Of a DNA stretch of 40,605 bases, positions 1-7,816 are shown piece after piece. Within the stretch, counting starts at the first letter, position 1. Each line of letters starts with the position of its first letter. The notes under the pieces are model-generated. The model searched no databases. It saw nothing but the letters and a program-made list of their open reading frames with translations, and had not been told where the DNA came from. A program made the position numbers and the translations under genes. The stretch comes from an uncultured Erysipelotrichaceae bacterium (GTDB lineage Bacteria > Bacillota_I > Bacilli_A > Erysipelotrichales > Coprobacillaceae), in NCBI GenBank assembly GCA_910588075.1, contig CAJUOS010000013.1, positions 1 to 40,605 on the forward strand, in the 5' to 3' direction.

Positions 1-71
1 ACCCGCAGGCGACTCGAACGCCTGACCCTCTGATTAAAAGTCAGATGCTCTACCTGCTGAGCTAGCGGGTC
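1..71 (-). tRNA. tRNA-Lys(TTT), 3' end cut by the window edge
   Basis: Read on the minus strand the sequence begins GACCCGC, has a D-arm with AGCTCAG, an anticodon loop CTTTTAA (anticodon TTT) and a T-arm GTTCGAGTC. The last acceptor base, discriminator and any CCA lie outside the window. It is the last gene of the five-tRNA cluster as transcribed. Confidence 0.95.
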
Positions 72-77
72 AATGAA

Positions 78-161
78 TGGTGGGGAGGGGCGGATTCGAA
101 CCACCGAACCGAAAGGAACTGAGTTACAGTCAGCCGCGTTTAGCCACTTCGCTACCTCCCC
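78..161 (-). tRNA. tRNA-Tyr(GTA), class II
   Basis: On the minus strand: acceptor GGGGAGG pairs with CCTCCCC, anticodon loop CTGTAAC (anticodon GTA), and a long variable arm typical of bacterial tRNA-Tyr. The T-loop is GTTCGAATC and a 3' CCA is encoded at 78-80. Confidence 0.96.
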
Positions 162-166
162 AACAA

Positions 167-242
<76 letters not shown>

Positions 243-256
243 ATATTTGTTTTTAA

Positions 257-332
257 TGGTGGAGGTTAACGGGCTCGAACCGCTGACCCTCTGCTTGTAA
301 GGCAGATGCTCTCCCAACTGAGCTAAACCTCC
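257..332 (-). tRNA. tRNA-Val(TAC)
   Basis: On the minus strand: acceptor GGAGGTT pairs with AACCTCC, anticodon loop CTTACAA (anticodon TAC), T-loop GTTCGAGCC, and CCA encoded at 257-259. Confidence 0.96.
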
Positions 333-336
333 ATAT

Positions 337-412
337 TGGCTGGGATACCTGGATTCGAACCAGGGAAATGACAGAGTCAAAGTCTGTTGCCTTACCGCTT
401 GGCTATATCCCA
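337..412 (-). tRNA. tRNA-Gln(TTG)
   Basis: On the minus strand: acceptor TGGGATA pairs with TATCCCA, anticodon loop CTTTGAC (anticodon TTG), discriminator G, and CCA encoded at 337-339. It is the first gene of the cluster. Its cognate synthetase gene glnS is in the same window (24276-25937). Confidence 0.96.
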
Positions 413-424
413 ACATGCTTATAT

Positions 425-453
425 AATATACCAATTTTATGAGTTTTAGTCAA
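425..453 (-). promoter_or_regulatory. sigma-A promoter of the tRNA cluster
   Basis: On the minus strand TTGACT (448-453) is followed after 17 bases by TATATT (425-430), a few bases upstream of the tRNA-Gln 5' end. No other promoter-like site lies between the five tRNA genes. Confidence 0.75.
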
Positions 454-520
454 TATTTTTAAAAAAATTTTTAATAAAAATTTAAAAATATTCATTTAAA
501 ACTACAAAATACTATAAAAT

Positions 521-545
521 AAAAAATAGCCAGTTGGCTATTTTT
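521..545 (-). terminator. Rho-independent terminator of the aminotransferase gene
   Basis: Inverted repeat AAAAATAGCCA / TGGCTATTTTT around a very short loop, overlapping the stop codon of the aminotransferase. The A/T flanks let it work in both directions, but upstream context fits the minus strand. Confidence 0.8.
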
Positions 546-1821
546 AAGATTCAAGTATTTTTTTAGCACTAACCAATTTAACACAAAGTGCAAACAAATG
601 AGCAGCTTGAGTTAATTCATCCATAGCAGGATATGAAGGAGCAATTCTAATATTAGAGTCATGTGGATCATTTCCATATGGATATGTAGCACCAGCATCT
701 GTAAGAATAGCACCAGCTTCTTTACAAGCAGCAACAATTTCTTTTGCACAACCATCTAATGATTCAAAAGAAATAAAATATCCACCTAATGGTTTTGTCC
801 AAGTTCCAATTTCAAGTCCACCTAATTCATTTTCTAAAATTTCTAATACTGCTTCAAATTTTGGACGAAGAATATTAGCATGTTTTGTCATATGTTTTTT
901 TAATCCATCAAGATTTTTAAAATATTCAACATGTCTTAATTGATTGATTTTATCATGTCCAATTGTTTGAACAGTCATATGTTTAAGAATATCTTTTTTA
1001 TTATTGATTGAGGTTGCAAGGGCAGCAACACCAGAACCTGGAAAAGTAACCTTTGATGTTGAACAAAATTCAAAAATAATATCTTCATTATTTGCCTCTT
1101 GACAAGCTTTTAAAATATTATCAACATGTTCTTGGTGATTATCATATAAATGATGAATAAGATAAGCATTGTCCCAAAAAATTCTAAAATCTTTTGCTGC
1201 TGGTTTTAAATGTGCGAAACGATAAACAGTTTCTGATGAATATGTAAAACCACTTGGATTAGAATATTGAGGAACACACCAAATTCCCTTAACACTATCA
1301 TCATTATTAACATATTCTTCAACCATGTCCATATCAGGACCATCTTCATTTAAAGGCACAGGAATCATTTCAATACCAAAATGTTCTGTAATAGCAAAAT
1401 GACGATCATATCCAGGAACAGGACACAAAAATTTTACCTTATCTAATTTACACCAAGGTGTTTCTCCTAAATAACCATGTGTATAACCACGACTGACTTG
1501 ATCAAACATAATATTCAAGCTAGAATTTCCATAAATAATTAAATGTTCATTATCAGTATCAAGCATTTCAGCAAATAATGCTTTAGCTTCATCAATACCA
1601 TCTAAAATACCATAATTACGATAATCCATCTTTTTCACTAAGTTACTTTGACTATTGAGTACATCTAATAAATTCATAGATACATCTAACTGATCAAAAT
1701 CAGGTTTACCTCTAGCCATATTTAAGCTTAGATTCTGTTCTTTAATTTTAGTATATTCATTTTCTAAATTATCTAAAACTAATTTTAATTCTTCTTTATC
1801 CATTTTTATAAAAGGCTTCAT
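544..1821 (-). CDS. PLP-dependent aminotransferase, aspartate aminotransferase-like (PF12897 type)
   Basis: The 425-residue protein looks like the bacterial fold-type I aspartate aminotransferase subgroup (the Asp_aminotransf family, once called MocR-like). Visible landmarks are NPSG at about 188-191, the cofactor pyridine-binding Asp217 with Tyr220 in WDNAY, and the Schiff-base Lys257 in STSKVTFPGSG. A substrate carboxylate-binding Arg probably lies in NIRIAPSYP near the C-terminus. Length is normal for the subgroup. It would transfer the amino group between aspartate (or a related amino acid) and 2-oxoglutarate in the cytoplasm. The start is supported by AAGGAG about nine bases upstream. 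It is a single-gene unit between its own promoter and terminator. Substrate specificity cannot be fixed from sequence alone. Confidence 0.88.
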   Translation of the reverse strand: MKPFIKMDKEELKLVLDNLENEYTKIKEQNLSLNMARGKPDFDQLDVSMNLLDVLNSQSNLVKKMDYRNYGILDGIDEAKALFAEMLDTDNEHLIIYGNSSLNIMFDQVSRGYTHGYLGETPWCKLDKVKFLCPVPGYDRHFAITEHFGIEMIPVPLNEDGPDMDMVEEYVNNDDSVKGIWCVPQYSNPSGFTYSSETVYRFAHLKPAAKDFRIFWDNAYLIHHLYDNHQEHVDNILKACQEANNEDIIFEFCSTSKVTFPGSGVAALATSINNKKDILKHMTVQTIGHDKINQLRHVEYFKNLDGLKKHMTKHANILRPKFEAVLEILENELGGLEIGTWTKPLGGYFISFESLDGCAKEIVAACKEAGAILTDAGATYPYGNDPHDSNIRIAPSYPAMDELTQAAHLFALCVKLVSAKKILES

Positions 1822-1855
1822 ACTTTTAATCTCCTTATATGCAATATATGAAAAT

Positions 1856-1884
1856 ATTTTAACCTTTCATAGTTTAAAAAGCAA
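1856..1884 (-). promoter_or_regulatory. Probable sigma-A promoter of the aminotransferase gene
   Basis: On the minus strand TTGCTT (1879-1884), a 17-base spacer and TAAAAT (1856-1861) lie just upstream of the RBS. Confidence 0.5.
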
Positions 1885-1910
1885 TCTATATTAAATAAAT
1901 TTCATAAAAA

Positions 1911-1936
1911 AAACCATACTATAAATAGTATTGTTT
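1911..1936. repeat. Near-perfect 26-bp inverted repeat between divergent genes
   Basis: ATACTAT-AA-ATAGTAT is extended by AAAC/GTTT outside one mismatch. On the minus strand it is followed by a run of T, so it resembles a terminator or attenuator hairpin upstream of the aminotransferase promoter. As DNA it could equally be an operator shared by the two divergent genes. Confidence 0.45.
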
Positions 1937-1993
1937 AAACTATTAGAAGTAAGCAAGTAAATTGAAAAGTAATAAAAATATAAGGAGAAAAAT

Positions 1994-2572
1994 ATGGACA
2001 CAAATGCATTTTTTAAATTAAGTTATGGGCTTTATATAGTAACATCAAAGAAAGATGATAAAGAAAGTGGATGTGTTATTAATACTATGACACAAATAAC
2101 AGCTCAACCAGCACAAGTAGCTATTACAATTAATAAAGAAAACTATACGACTAGTCTTATTCAAGATAGTAGAGTTTTTAATGTAAGTGTATTATTAGAT
2201 AATGTTTCGATGGATGTTATTAAAACATTTGGATTTCAGTCAGGAAGAAATACAGATAAATTTAAAGATGGAAACTTTGGAGAAGATAAGAATGGTTTAA
2301 AATATTTAAAAGATGCTTCAGCAACTTTTAGCTGTCAAGTAAAAAAGAGTGTTGATGTAGGTAGCCATATTATGTTTATAGCTGAAGTTACAGAAGCTCA
2401 AATCTTAAATGATGGTGAAGTGTTAACATATGCTGCTTACCATGAAAAGAAAAAGGTGAAACAAGGTTGGCTTTGTGATGTTTGTGGCTTTATATATGAA
2501 GGTGAACAACTACCTGAAGATTATATATGCCCTGTGTGTAAAGTGGATGCTTCACACTTCTCTAAAATATAA
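1994..2572 (+). CDS. hrb: High-molecular-weight rubredoxin (flavin reductase domain + rubredoxin)
   Basis: A 192-residue fusion. Residues 1 to about 150 are a flavin reductase-like FMN-binding domain (opening FFKLSYGLYIVTS, with the family's typical T-QITAQP stretch). Residues about 153-192 are a rubredoxin with two CxxC iron ligand pairs, CDVC and CPVC, the first in WLCDVCGFIYEG. Proteins of this architecture in anaerobes such as Moorella act as NAD(P)H-linked electron carriers to flavodiiron oxygen or nitric oxide reductases; that role here is inferred. The ATG has an AAGGAG RBS at the right spacing. The gene stands alone and ends in a terminator. It supports an anaerobic host needing oxidative-stress protection, relevant because an oxygen-sensitive glycyl radical enzyme is encoded nearby. 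Confidence 0.88.
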   Translation: MDTNAFFKLSYGLYIVTSKKDDKESGCVINTMTQITAQPAQVAITINKENYTTSLIQDSRVFNVSVLLDNVSMDVIKTFGFQSGRNTDKFKDGNFGEDKNGLKYLKDASATFSCQVKKSVDVGSHIMFIAEVTEAQILNDGEVLTYAAYHEKKKVKQGWLCDVCGFIYEGEQLPEDYICPVCKVDASHFSKI

Positions 2573-2581
2573 ATTAATTTT

Positions 2582-2618
2582 AAAAAATGTACATATGATG
2601 ATATATGCACATTTTTTT
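2582..2618 (+). terminator. Rho-independent terminator after hrb
   Basis: Inverted repeat of AAAAAATGT(A/G)CATAT around GATG, ending in seven T. A-rich 5' flank allows bidirectional use, but rpoN on the other strand ends slightly to the right. Confidence 0.75.
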
Positions 2619-2648
2619 AATTATCATAAAATATTTTATGAATAGGAG

Positions 2649-3860
2649 TTATAATTGCTTTCTTTTAAATGAATTAGGAATATTTGCTTTTTCTCTATAT
2701 TTTGTAATTGTTCTTCTTGATATATGTAATCCCTTCTTTTTTAATAAAAGAAATAATTCATAATCACTATAAGGAGTTTTTTTATTTTCATGTGTAATTA
2801 TATTTTCAATCATATCAATCATTTCTTTATTTTTTTCTAATAGTGTTGGTTGACGAAATAAATTTCTAATAGAAAAGATTTTATTTTCAAATAAAAAGTA
2901 TTTATTTGAAACACAGCGACTAATTGTAGAAATATTAATACCTAAGTTTTTAGCAATATCTTGCATTTGACATATTTTTAAAGGAGCACCAAATAAAAAA
3001 TAATCTTTTTGTATTTTTATAATTTCATTCATTACAAAAAGTAAAGTTTTATTTCTTTTAGTAATATCCTCCATAAGAATAGAAGCATTACCAAAATAAT
3101 CTTTTAATATAGGATCTTGTGAAATTTGAAAAGAAAAGTCTTTTAAAATATCTTTTGCAGTATCAATAGAGCGTACTTGAATTTTATCATCATGAATATG
3201 AATTTCTAAGTCAGGAATAATAATCTCTTCTATTGTTGAATTATATTGAGCAGCAGGAAAAGGAGATTGTTCACGTATAACATCTAAAGCATCATAAATT
3301 TCATCAATTGATGTATGATATTTTTCAGCAAGAGATATATAATCTTGATTTAAGAGTTCATTTTGATGATTTAAAAGAATTTGTAATGCAAAAGTTTGAG
3401 AATCTTGTTCTAATTGAATGCAAATACTATCTAGTGAGTTTTTAGCAAACACACCAGTGGGTTCTAATTTTTGTAATTCATGTAGTAAGTGTTGCCATTG
3501 ATTTATATCAATTTGAAGATGTTCACAATATTCTTTCTCACTCAGTGTTAAAAAACCATTATCATCTAAAGAATCTATAATAAAACGGGCATGAGCTTGA
3601 TTAACATCTAATGAAATAACGTGTAATTGAAAAATTAAATCTGAAGATAATGAATTCTCTTGTTGATAATATTCTTGCTGTGTTTCAGGATAAGAGTAAT
3701 AAGGATTCCAATGATATTCAAAATACCCCTTAGTAATCTGTTTTAATCTATTCATTAGTTCAGTATTATTCATTTTTAAAATTTCTAAAGATTGCTCTCT
3801 ATCATAATTAAAATTTAATTTTTGTTTAATAGTTGGCACAATTAATTGCTCGTTTTTCAT
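2649..3860 (-). CDS. rpoN: RNA polymerase sigma-54 factor (RpoN/SigL)
   Basis: The 403-residue protein has the sigma-54 layout. A short N-terminal activator-interaction segment (about 1-45) is followed by a core-binding region containing DDNGFLTL and LEPTGVFAK (about 100-140), then the DNA-binding region. The RpoN box is clear at 381-390 (SRRTITKYRE; family consensus is ARRTVAKYRE) and recognises the -24 GG element. An HTH lies around 295-325 (MQDIAKNLGINISTISRCV). It is a little shorter than usual (about 430-480). GGGAG precedes the ATG. The gene is divergent from a sigma-54 activator gene, and codons 5-10 overlap a sigma-54 promoter that points at that activator. Sigma-54 holoenzyme cannot melt DNA alone and needs an AAA+ activator, here the neighbour. 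Confidence 0.95.
   Translation of the reverse strand: MKNEQLIVPTIKQKLNFNYDREQSLEILKMNNTELMNRLKQITKGYFEYHWNPYYSYPETQQEYYQQENSLSSDLIFQLHVISLDVNQAHARFIIDSLDDNGFLTLSEKEYCEHLQIDINQWQHLLHELQKLEPTGVFAKNSLDSICIQLEQDSQTFALQILLNHQNELLNQDYISLAEKYHTSIDEIYDALDVIREQSPFPAAQYNSTIEEIIIPDLEIHIHDDKIQVRSIDTAKDILKDFSFQISQDPILKDYFGNASILMEDITKRNKTLLFVMNEIIKIQKDYFLFGAPLKICQMQDIAKNLGINISTISRCVSNKYFLFENKIFSIRNLFRQPTLLEKNKEMIDMIENIITHENKKTPYSDYELFLLLKKKGLHISRRTITKYREKANIPNSFKRKQL
3833..3850 (+). promoter_or_regulatory. Sigma-54 (-24/-12) promoter inside the 5' end of rpoN, directed at the activator gene
   Basis: TTGGCACAATTAATTGCT on the plus strand: GG at 3835-3836 and GC at 3848-3849 have the canonical ten-base spacing. 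It differs by one base from the promoter at 6843-6860. The expected start is about 3861, giving a leader of about 127 bases before the activator ATG at 3988. On the other strand the same bases encode residues 5-10 of RpoN. Confidence 0.8.
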
Positions 3861-3878
3861 TATAGAACACTCCCATTA

Positions 3879-3893
3879 TTACAAATATTGTAA
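3879..3893. promoter_or_regulatory. Palindrome TTACAA-ATA-TTGTAA in the rpoN/activator intergenic region
   Basis: A perfect 6-bp inverted repeat with a 3-bp spacer, with another TTGTAA half-site at 3895-3900. It lies about 20-30 bases downstream of the predicted sigma-54 start and just upstream of the rpoN RBS, so a protein bound here could affect both genes. No binder can be named. Confidence 0.35.
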
Positions 3894-3987
3894 CTTGTAA
3901 AAAAAAAGAAATTATATATACTAAAATATAATAACAAAATTCTATCAAAATACAATAGAAGATATAATAAAAGAAAGAGAGGATTTT

Positions 3988-6774
3988 ATGGATAAGCAAT
4001 TGACTTCATATATTAAATTCAAAACCCAACAAATAGATTTTAAAGATATATCTTTCTTTTCTTCAAATGCAATAGCTTTAGATATGGAAAAGAATAGAGC
4101 ACAAATATCTAGAGAATTAAATAGTTTAGTAAGAGAAGGTATACTTATAAAAACAAATACAAGACCTGTTTATTTTTTTCATCGTCAAGCTTTAGAAGAA
4201 CAATTTCATACACATTTAACAAAAAATGTTTTTAATAATCTTGAAGAACTTTTACAAGAACTAAAGCCAAATACAGTTCATCATATTTTTTCAAGACTTA
4301 TAGGTTATAATGGTTCACTAAATCCTTGCATTAATCAATGTATTGCAGCGATAAATTATCCAGGTAATGGATTGCCAATATTATTACAAGGAGCATCTGG
4401 AACAGGTAAAAGTTATATTGCTCAATTGATTTATCAATATGCTTACTGTACTGAAAAAATAAAAGGAAAATTTATGACTATTAATTGTGCAGAATATAGT
4501 AATAATCCAGAACTGTTTTTAACAAATGTTTTTGGATATAAAAAAGGAGCATATACAGGAGCAGATAAAGATCAAAATGGTATTTTATATCATGCTAATG
4601 ATGGTATTTTATTTTTAGATGAAGTACATGGACTTTTACCAGAATGTCAAGAAAAAATATTTCAATTTATGGATAGTGGTATGTATCATAGAGTGGGAGA
4701 TAATGAAAATTGGTATCATTCACATGTTCAAATTATTATGGCTACAACAGAAAACCCAAATGATGTTTTATTAAAAACACTTTTACGACGTATTCCACTT
4801 ATTGTTCAAATTCCCAATCTCAATGAACGTCCTTTACAAGAAAGAAAAGAATTAATTCGTTATTTATTTAGTGAAGAAGAACAATGTATTCAAAGAAAAA
4901 TAGAAATTTCTAGAATGGTATATCATATATTGCAATCAAGTTTCTTTCAAGGAAATATAGGTAAAATAAAAAATATTATCAAAACAACAGTTGCTAATGC
5001 GTTATTAAAAAGTACAATGGCAGAGGTAGTACATATTCATATAAGAGATTTTCCTCCTGATTTATTAAAGAATATTTCTATAAAAGGGATTAATCTTTTA
5101 GATGATAAGAAAATGTTAAAAATAGAAACTTTATTAGTATCTCATCATATTGAACAGCATTTTTATCATTTTAATAAAGATATTATCAATTATTTAAATA
5201 AAAATAATAAAAGTTTTCTTAATGAATCTGAAGAACAATTTATTTATGATAAAGTTAAAATATATATAGATTATTTATTTTATGATAGTAAAAAAAGTAC
5301 AATCTATGATAATAGTATGGGTTTAGAATTTATAGAACAAGCATTAAGTATGATAGAAAAGAAATATTTTATAAAACGTTTTTCAAATAATGAAATGGAA
5401 ATTGTATATCGTTTTATTTCGAATTTTTCTGGTCTTGAAAATATTGATAGTATAGGTTTAACTATTTCAGAAGTACATTCGGCAATTCAAATAGTAAAAG
5501 GTATTCAAAATTTTCAATTAGATAAAAATATTATAAAAGATTTTATTGATTTAATTAAAGATACATTTCTTATACCAAATATTGAAATTTTTGAATTAGA
5601 TTTAATGATTTTATTTATGTATTTATTTAAAGATTATGATAATCTTCCAGCAACTGGTTTAATTATTGCGCATGGATATTCTATTGCTAGTGAGATGGCT
5701 AAAGTTACGAATCAACTTTTACAAAGGCATATATTTGATGCTATTGATATGCCAATACATAGTGATTTTGATGATATTGTAGAGGAATTAAAAAGATATT
5801 TAGATAGTTTACCTCAACGTATTAATGATGTTATTGTGTTGGTAGATATGGGATCGTTAGAAATTGTCCATGAAAATTTAAAGAATTATTCTTTTAATAT
5901 AGGAATTATTAATAATGTAACAACAAGAATGAGTTTAGAAGTAGGAAATAAACTTATCCAAAATGAAGATATTAAACATATTTTAGAACAAACGTGTGCA
6001 CAAAATATAAGTCATTTTACACTTGTACGTAAACAAAATAAACCTGACTTGATTTTAACGGTATGTGAAACAGGAATAGGAATGGCAAATATGATTGTTA
6101 GTTTAGTGAAGAAAAGTTTTCCTAAAGATGTCAATATTCTTGTTGTTCCATATGATTATCATAGTTTATTATATGAAGGAAAGAAACTTCCAATTTTTGA
6201 GAATTATCATGTTTGCTTCATATTAGGAACACAAAACCCTCAAATAGATGGTATTCCATTTTTATCTATATATGATATTATGGATGGAAGAAATAAACGT
6301 TATATTGAACAATTAATAAGAGGACATTTAAATATTATACAAATAGAAGAATTTTGTAGAGAAATATTAAAAAACTTTTCTATTGAAAATCTAAAAAATT
6401 ATCTAAATATAATTTCCCCTAAAAAGATTATTAGATATATTGAAAAGATTACAGATAATATTCAAAAAATGTTAGAAATAGAATTTAATCCTAATTTACT
6501 TTGTTGTTTATATATTCATATATCATGTATGATTGAAAGAGTTCTTCTTCATGAAGAAATTGATAGTTTTGAGGGAATAGATCAATTTATACAAGAGCAT
6601 AAAGATTTCTATATAAAAACCAAAGAAACTTTTAAAGAAATTGAACAAATGTATAGTTTAAGTATTCCTGATCAAGAAATTGCATATTTATATGAATATA
6701 TATATTCTCAAAAAGATGATAGTGTAACAGAAAAAGAAAATAGTGTGATTAATAATGATTATTTTTTAGATTAA
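3988..6774 (+). CDS. LevR-type sigma-54-dependent activator with AAA+, PRD and PTS EIIA/EIIB-like domains
   Basis: A 928-residue LevR-family regulator. An N-terminal winged-helix region (about 1-75) precedes the AAA+ domain: Walker A GASGTGKS at 135-142, the sigma-54-contacting loop GAYTGA at 187-192 (a functional-looking variant of GAFTGA), and Walker B ILFLDE at 207-212. Then come a first PRD-like helical region (about 440-540), a mannose-type EIIA-like domain with His562 in IIAHGYS, an EIIB-like domain with Cys693 in VCETGIG, and a C-terminal PRD with His844 in LYIHISCMIER. In B. subtilis LevR, phosphorylation of such sites by HPr and the PTS EIIB tunes activity to substrate availability. 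Here it most likely activates the operon from 6895. It has AAAGAGAGGA as RBS and is preceded by a sigma-54 promoter, suggesting self-activation. Confidence 0.93.
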   Translation: MDKQLTSYIKFKTQQIDFKDISFFSSNAIALDMEKNRAQISRELNSLVREGILIKTNTRPVYFFHRQALEEQFHTHLTKNVFNNLEELLQELKPNTVHHIFSRLIGYNGSLNPCINQCIAAINYPGNGLPILLQGASGTGKSYIAQLIYQYAYCTEKIKGKFMTINCAEYSNNPELFLTNVFGYKKGAYTGADKDQNGILYHANDGILFLDEVHGLLPECQEKIFQFMDSGMYHRVGDNENWYHSHVQIIMATTENPNDVLLKTLLRRIPLIVQIPNLNERPLQERKELIRYLFSEEEQCIQRKIEISRMVYHILQSSFFQGNIGKIKNIIKTTVANALLKSTMAEVVHIHIRDFPPDLLKNISIKGINLLDDKKMLKIETLLVSHHIEQHFYHFNKDIINYLNKNNKSFLNESEEQFIYDKVKIYIDYLFYDSKKSTIYDNSMGLEFIEQALSMIEKKYFIKRFSNNEMEIVYRFISNFSGLENIDSIGLTISEVHSAIQIVKGIQNFQLDKNIIKDFIDLIKDTFLIPNIEIFELDLMILFMYLFKDYDNLPATGLIIAHGYSIASEMAKVTNQLLQRHIFDAIDMPIHSDFDDIVEELKRYLDSLPQRINDVIVLVDMGSLEIVHENLKNYSFNIGIINNVTTRMSLEVGNKLIQNEDIKHILEQTCAQNISHFTLVRKQNKPDLILTVCETGIGMANMIVSLVKKSFPKDVNILVVPYDYHSLLYEGKKLPIFENYHVCFILGTQNPQIDGIPFLSIYDIMDGRNKRYIEQLIRGHLNIIQIEEFCREILKNFSIENLKNYLNIISPKKIIRYIEKITDNIQKMLEIEFNPNLLCCLYIHISCMIERVLLHEEIDSFEGIDQFIQEHKDFYIKTKETFKEIEQMYSLSIPDQEIAYLYEYIYSQKDDSVTEKENSVINNDYFLD

Positions 6775-6782
6775 AAGTTTTT

Positions 6783-6817
6783 AAAGGAGATAGTGTGATA
6801 TAGGCATTATCTCTTTT
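6783..6817 (+). terminator. Probable terminator after the activator gene
   Basis: AAAGGAGATA pairs with TATCTCTTTT (ten pairs, one G-U) around a 15-base loop; the T-tail is short. It would separate activator transcription from the PTS operon, which has its own sigma-54 promoter. Confidence 0.5.
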
Positions 6818-6842
6818 GTCATATAAATTTGTTTTAATTAAG

Positions 6843-6860
6843 TTGGCACAAATAATTGCT
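6843..6860 (+). promoter_or_regulatory. Sigma-54 (-24/-12) promoter of the PTS-GRE operon
   Basis: TTGGCACAAATAATTGCT, a near-exact match to the sigma-54 consensus, with GG (6845-6846) and GC (6858-6859) ten bases apart. The expected start is about 6871, close upstream of the EIIA RBS (AAAGGAGG). No competing sigma-A promoter is obvious here. Confidence 0.92.
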
Positions 6861-6894
6861 ATATATAAAGTGAAGAAAGAAAGGAGGAATAAAA

Positions 6895-7329
6895 ATGAGA
6901 CAATTCATTATTGCATCACATGGGGAACTAGCTTCAGGAATGGTTAGTGCGGCAGAAATGATTATTGGTGATATTACAAGAATGAAAAGTTGTAATTTGA
7001 GTGATTATAAAACAATTTATGATTTATATGAAGATGTGAAATCATATATTGTTGCAAATCCAGAAACAGAATATGTTTTAATGACTGATTTGTTAGGTGG
7101 AAGTGTAAATAATTTACTTATGCAGTTATGTGAATATAAAAATGTTTTTGTTGTTACAGGTATAAATTTAGGTCTTTTATTAGAACTATATTTATCAAGT
7201 GAAAATGAACAAATGAAAGTTGTAGCTTTAAAAGCAATTGAATCATCAAAAAATAACATTCGTTTATTTGCCTATCCAATTAATGAATATGTTGAACAAA
7301 ATGAACAAAAGGAGGTGAATCTGTGGTAA
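6895..7329 (+). CDS. PTS EIIA component, mannose/sorbose family (system 1)
   Basis: A 144-residue EIIA(Man)-fold protein. The phosphorylation site His9 sits in FIIASHGELASGM, and TDLLGGSVNN with VTGINLGLLLEL matches the family core. It accepts phosphate from HPr-His~P and passes it to EIIB. It is first in the operon EIIA-EIIB-EIIC-EIID-epimerase-GRE-activase, directly behind the sigma-54 promoter. An AAAGGAGG RBS precedes the ATG. Its 3' end overlaps the EIIB start by seven bases, so the two are probably translationally coupled. Confidence 0.92.
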   Translation: MRQFIIASHGELASGMVSAAEMIIGDITRMKSCNLSDYKTIYDLYEDVKSYIVANPETEYVLMTDLLGGSVNNLLMQLCEYKNVFVVTGINLGLLLELYLSSENEQMKVVALKAIESSKNNIRLFAYPINEYVEQNEQKEVNLW

Positions 7330-7799
7330 TACTTTTAAGAATTGATGATCGTCTTTTGCATGGACAAGTTGCTTTTTCATGGTTGAATACAATGGGACCA
7401 GATGCGATTGTCATAGCAAATGATGAAATATTGAGCAATGAGATTCAAAAAACAGCAATTAAAATGGCAAAACCTGCTGGAATTAAAATGACAATTCGTT
7501 CTTTAGAAGATGGTATTGATTTAATTAATAATGATCGAGTTAAAAAAATGAAATTATTTGTTGTTGTGAAAACAACAGAAGATGCTTTAAAAGTCATTAA
7601 AGAAGTAAAAGAACGAATTCCTTTAGTTAATATTGGTGGAATATCAAATCGTACAAAAGGAAATAACAATATTGCTAAAGGAATTTATTTGAGTGATCAA
7701 GATATTATAAATATCAAAGAAATACAAAAATTAGTTGATAAAGTAGATGCACGTATTGTTCCTACGGATAAAAAAAGGAATATTAATGATTTGATTTAA
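7323..7799 (+). CDS. PTS EIIB component, mannose/sorbose family (system 1)
   Basis: A 158-residue EIIB with the signature RIDDRLLHGQV, where His13 is the phosphocarrier. The start is a GTG at 7323, chosen because GGAGG at 7311-7315 sits seven bases ahead and the family motif begins at once. It phosphorylates the sugar during EIIC/EIID-mediated uptake; in LevR systems EIIB~P also inhibits the activator, which would make this subunit the link between substrate flow and sigma-54 transcription (family knowledge, not shown here). Confidence 0.92.
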   Translation: MVILLRIDDRLLHGQVAFSWLNTMGPDAIVIANDEILSNEIQKTAIKMAKPAGIKMTIRSLEDGIDLINNDRVKKMKLFVVVKTTEDALKVIKEVKERIPLVNIGGISNRTKGNNNIAKGIYLSDQDIINIKEIQKLVDKVDARIVPTDKKRNINDLI

Positions 7800-7816
7800 G
7801 AAGGAGGAAAGAGATT

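Noticed and set aside
1822..1993. T-box or other riboswitch upstream of the aminotransferase
   Set aside because: No T-box consensus, specifier hairpin or recognised aptamer motif in the 172-base region.
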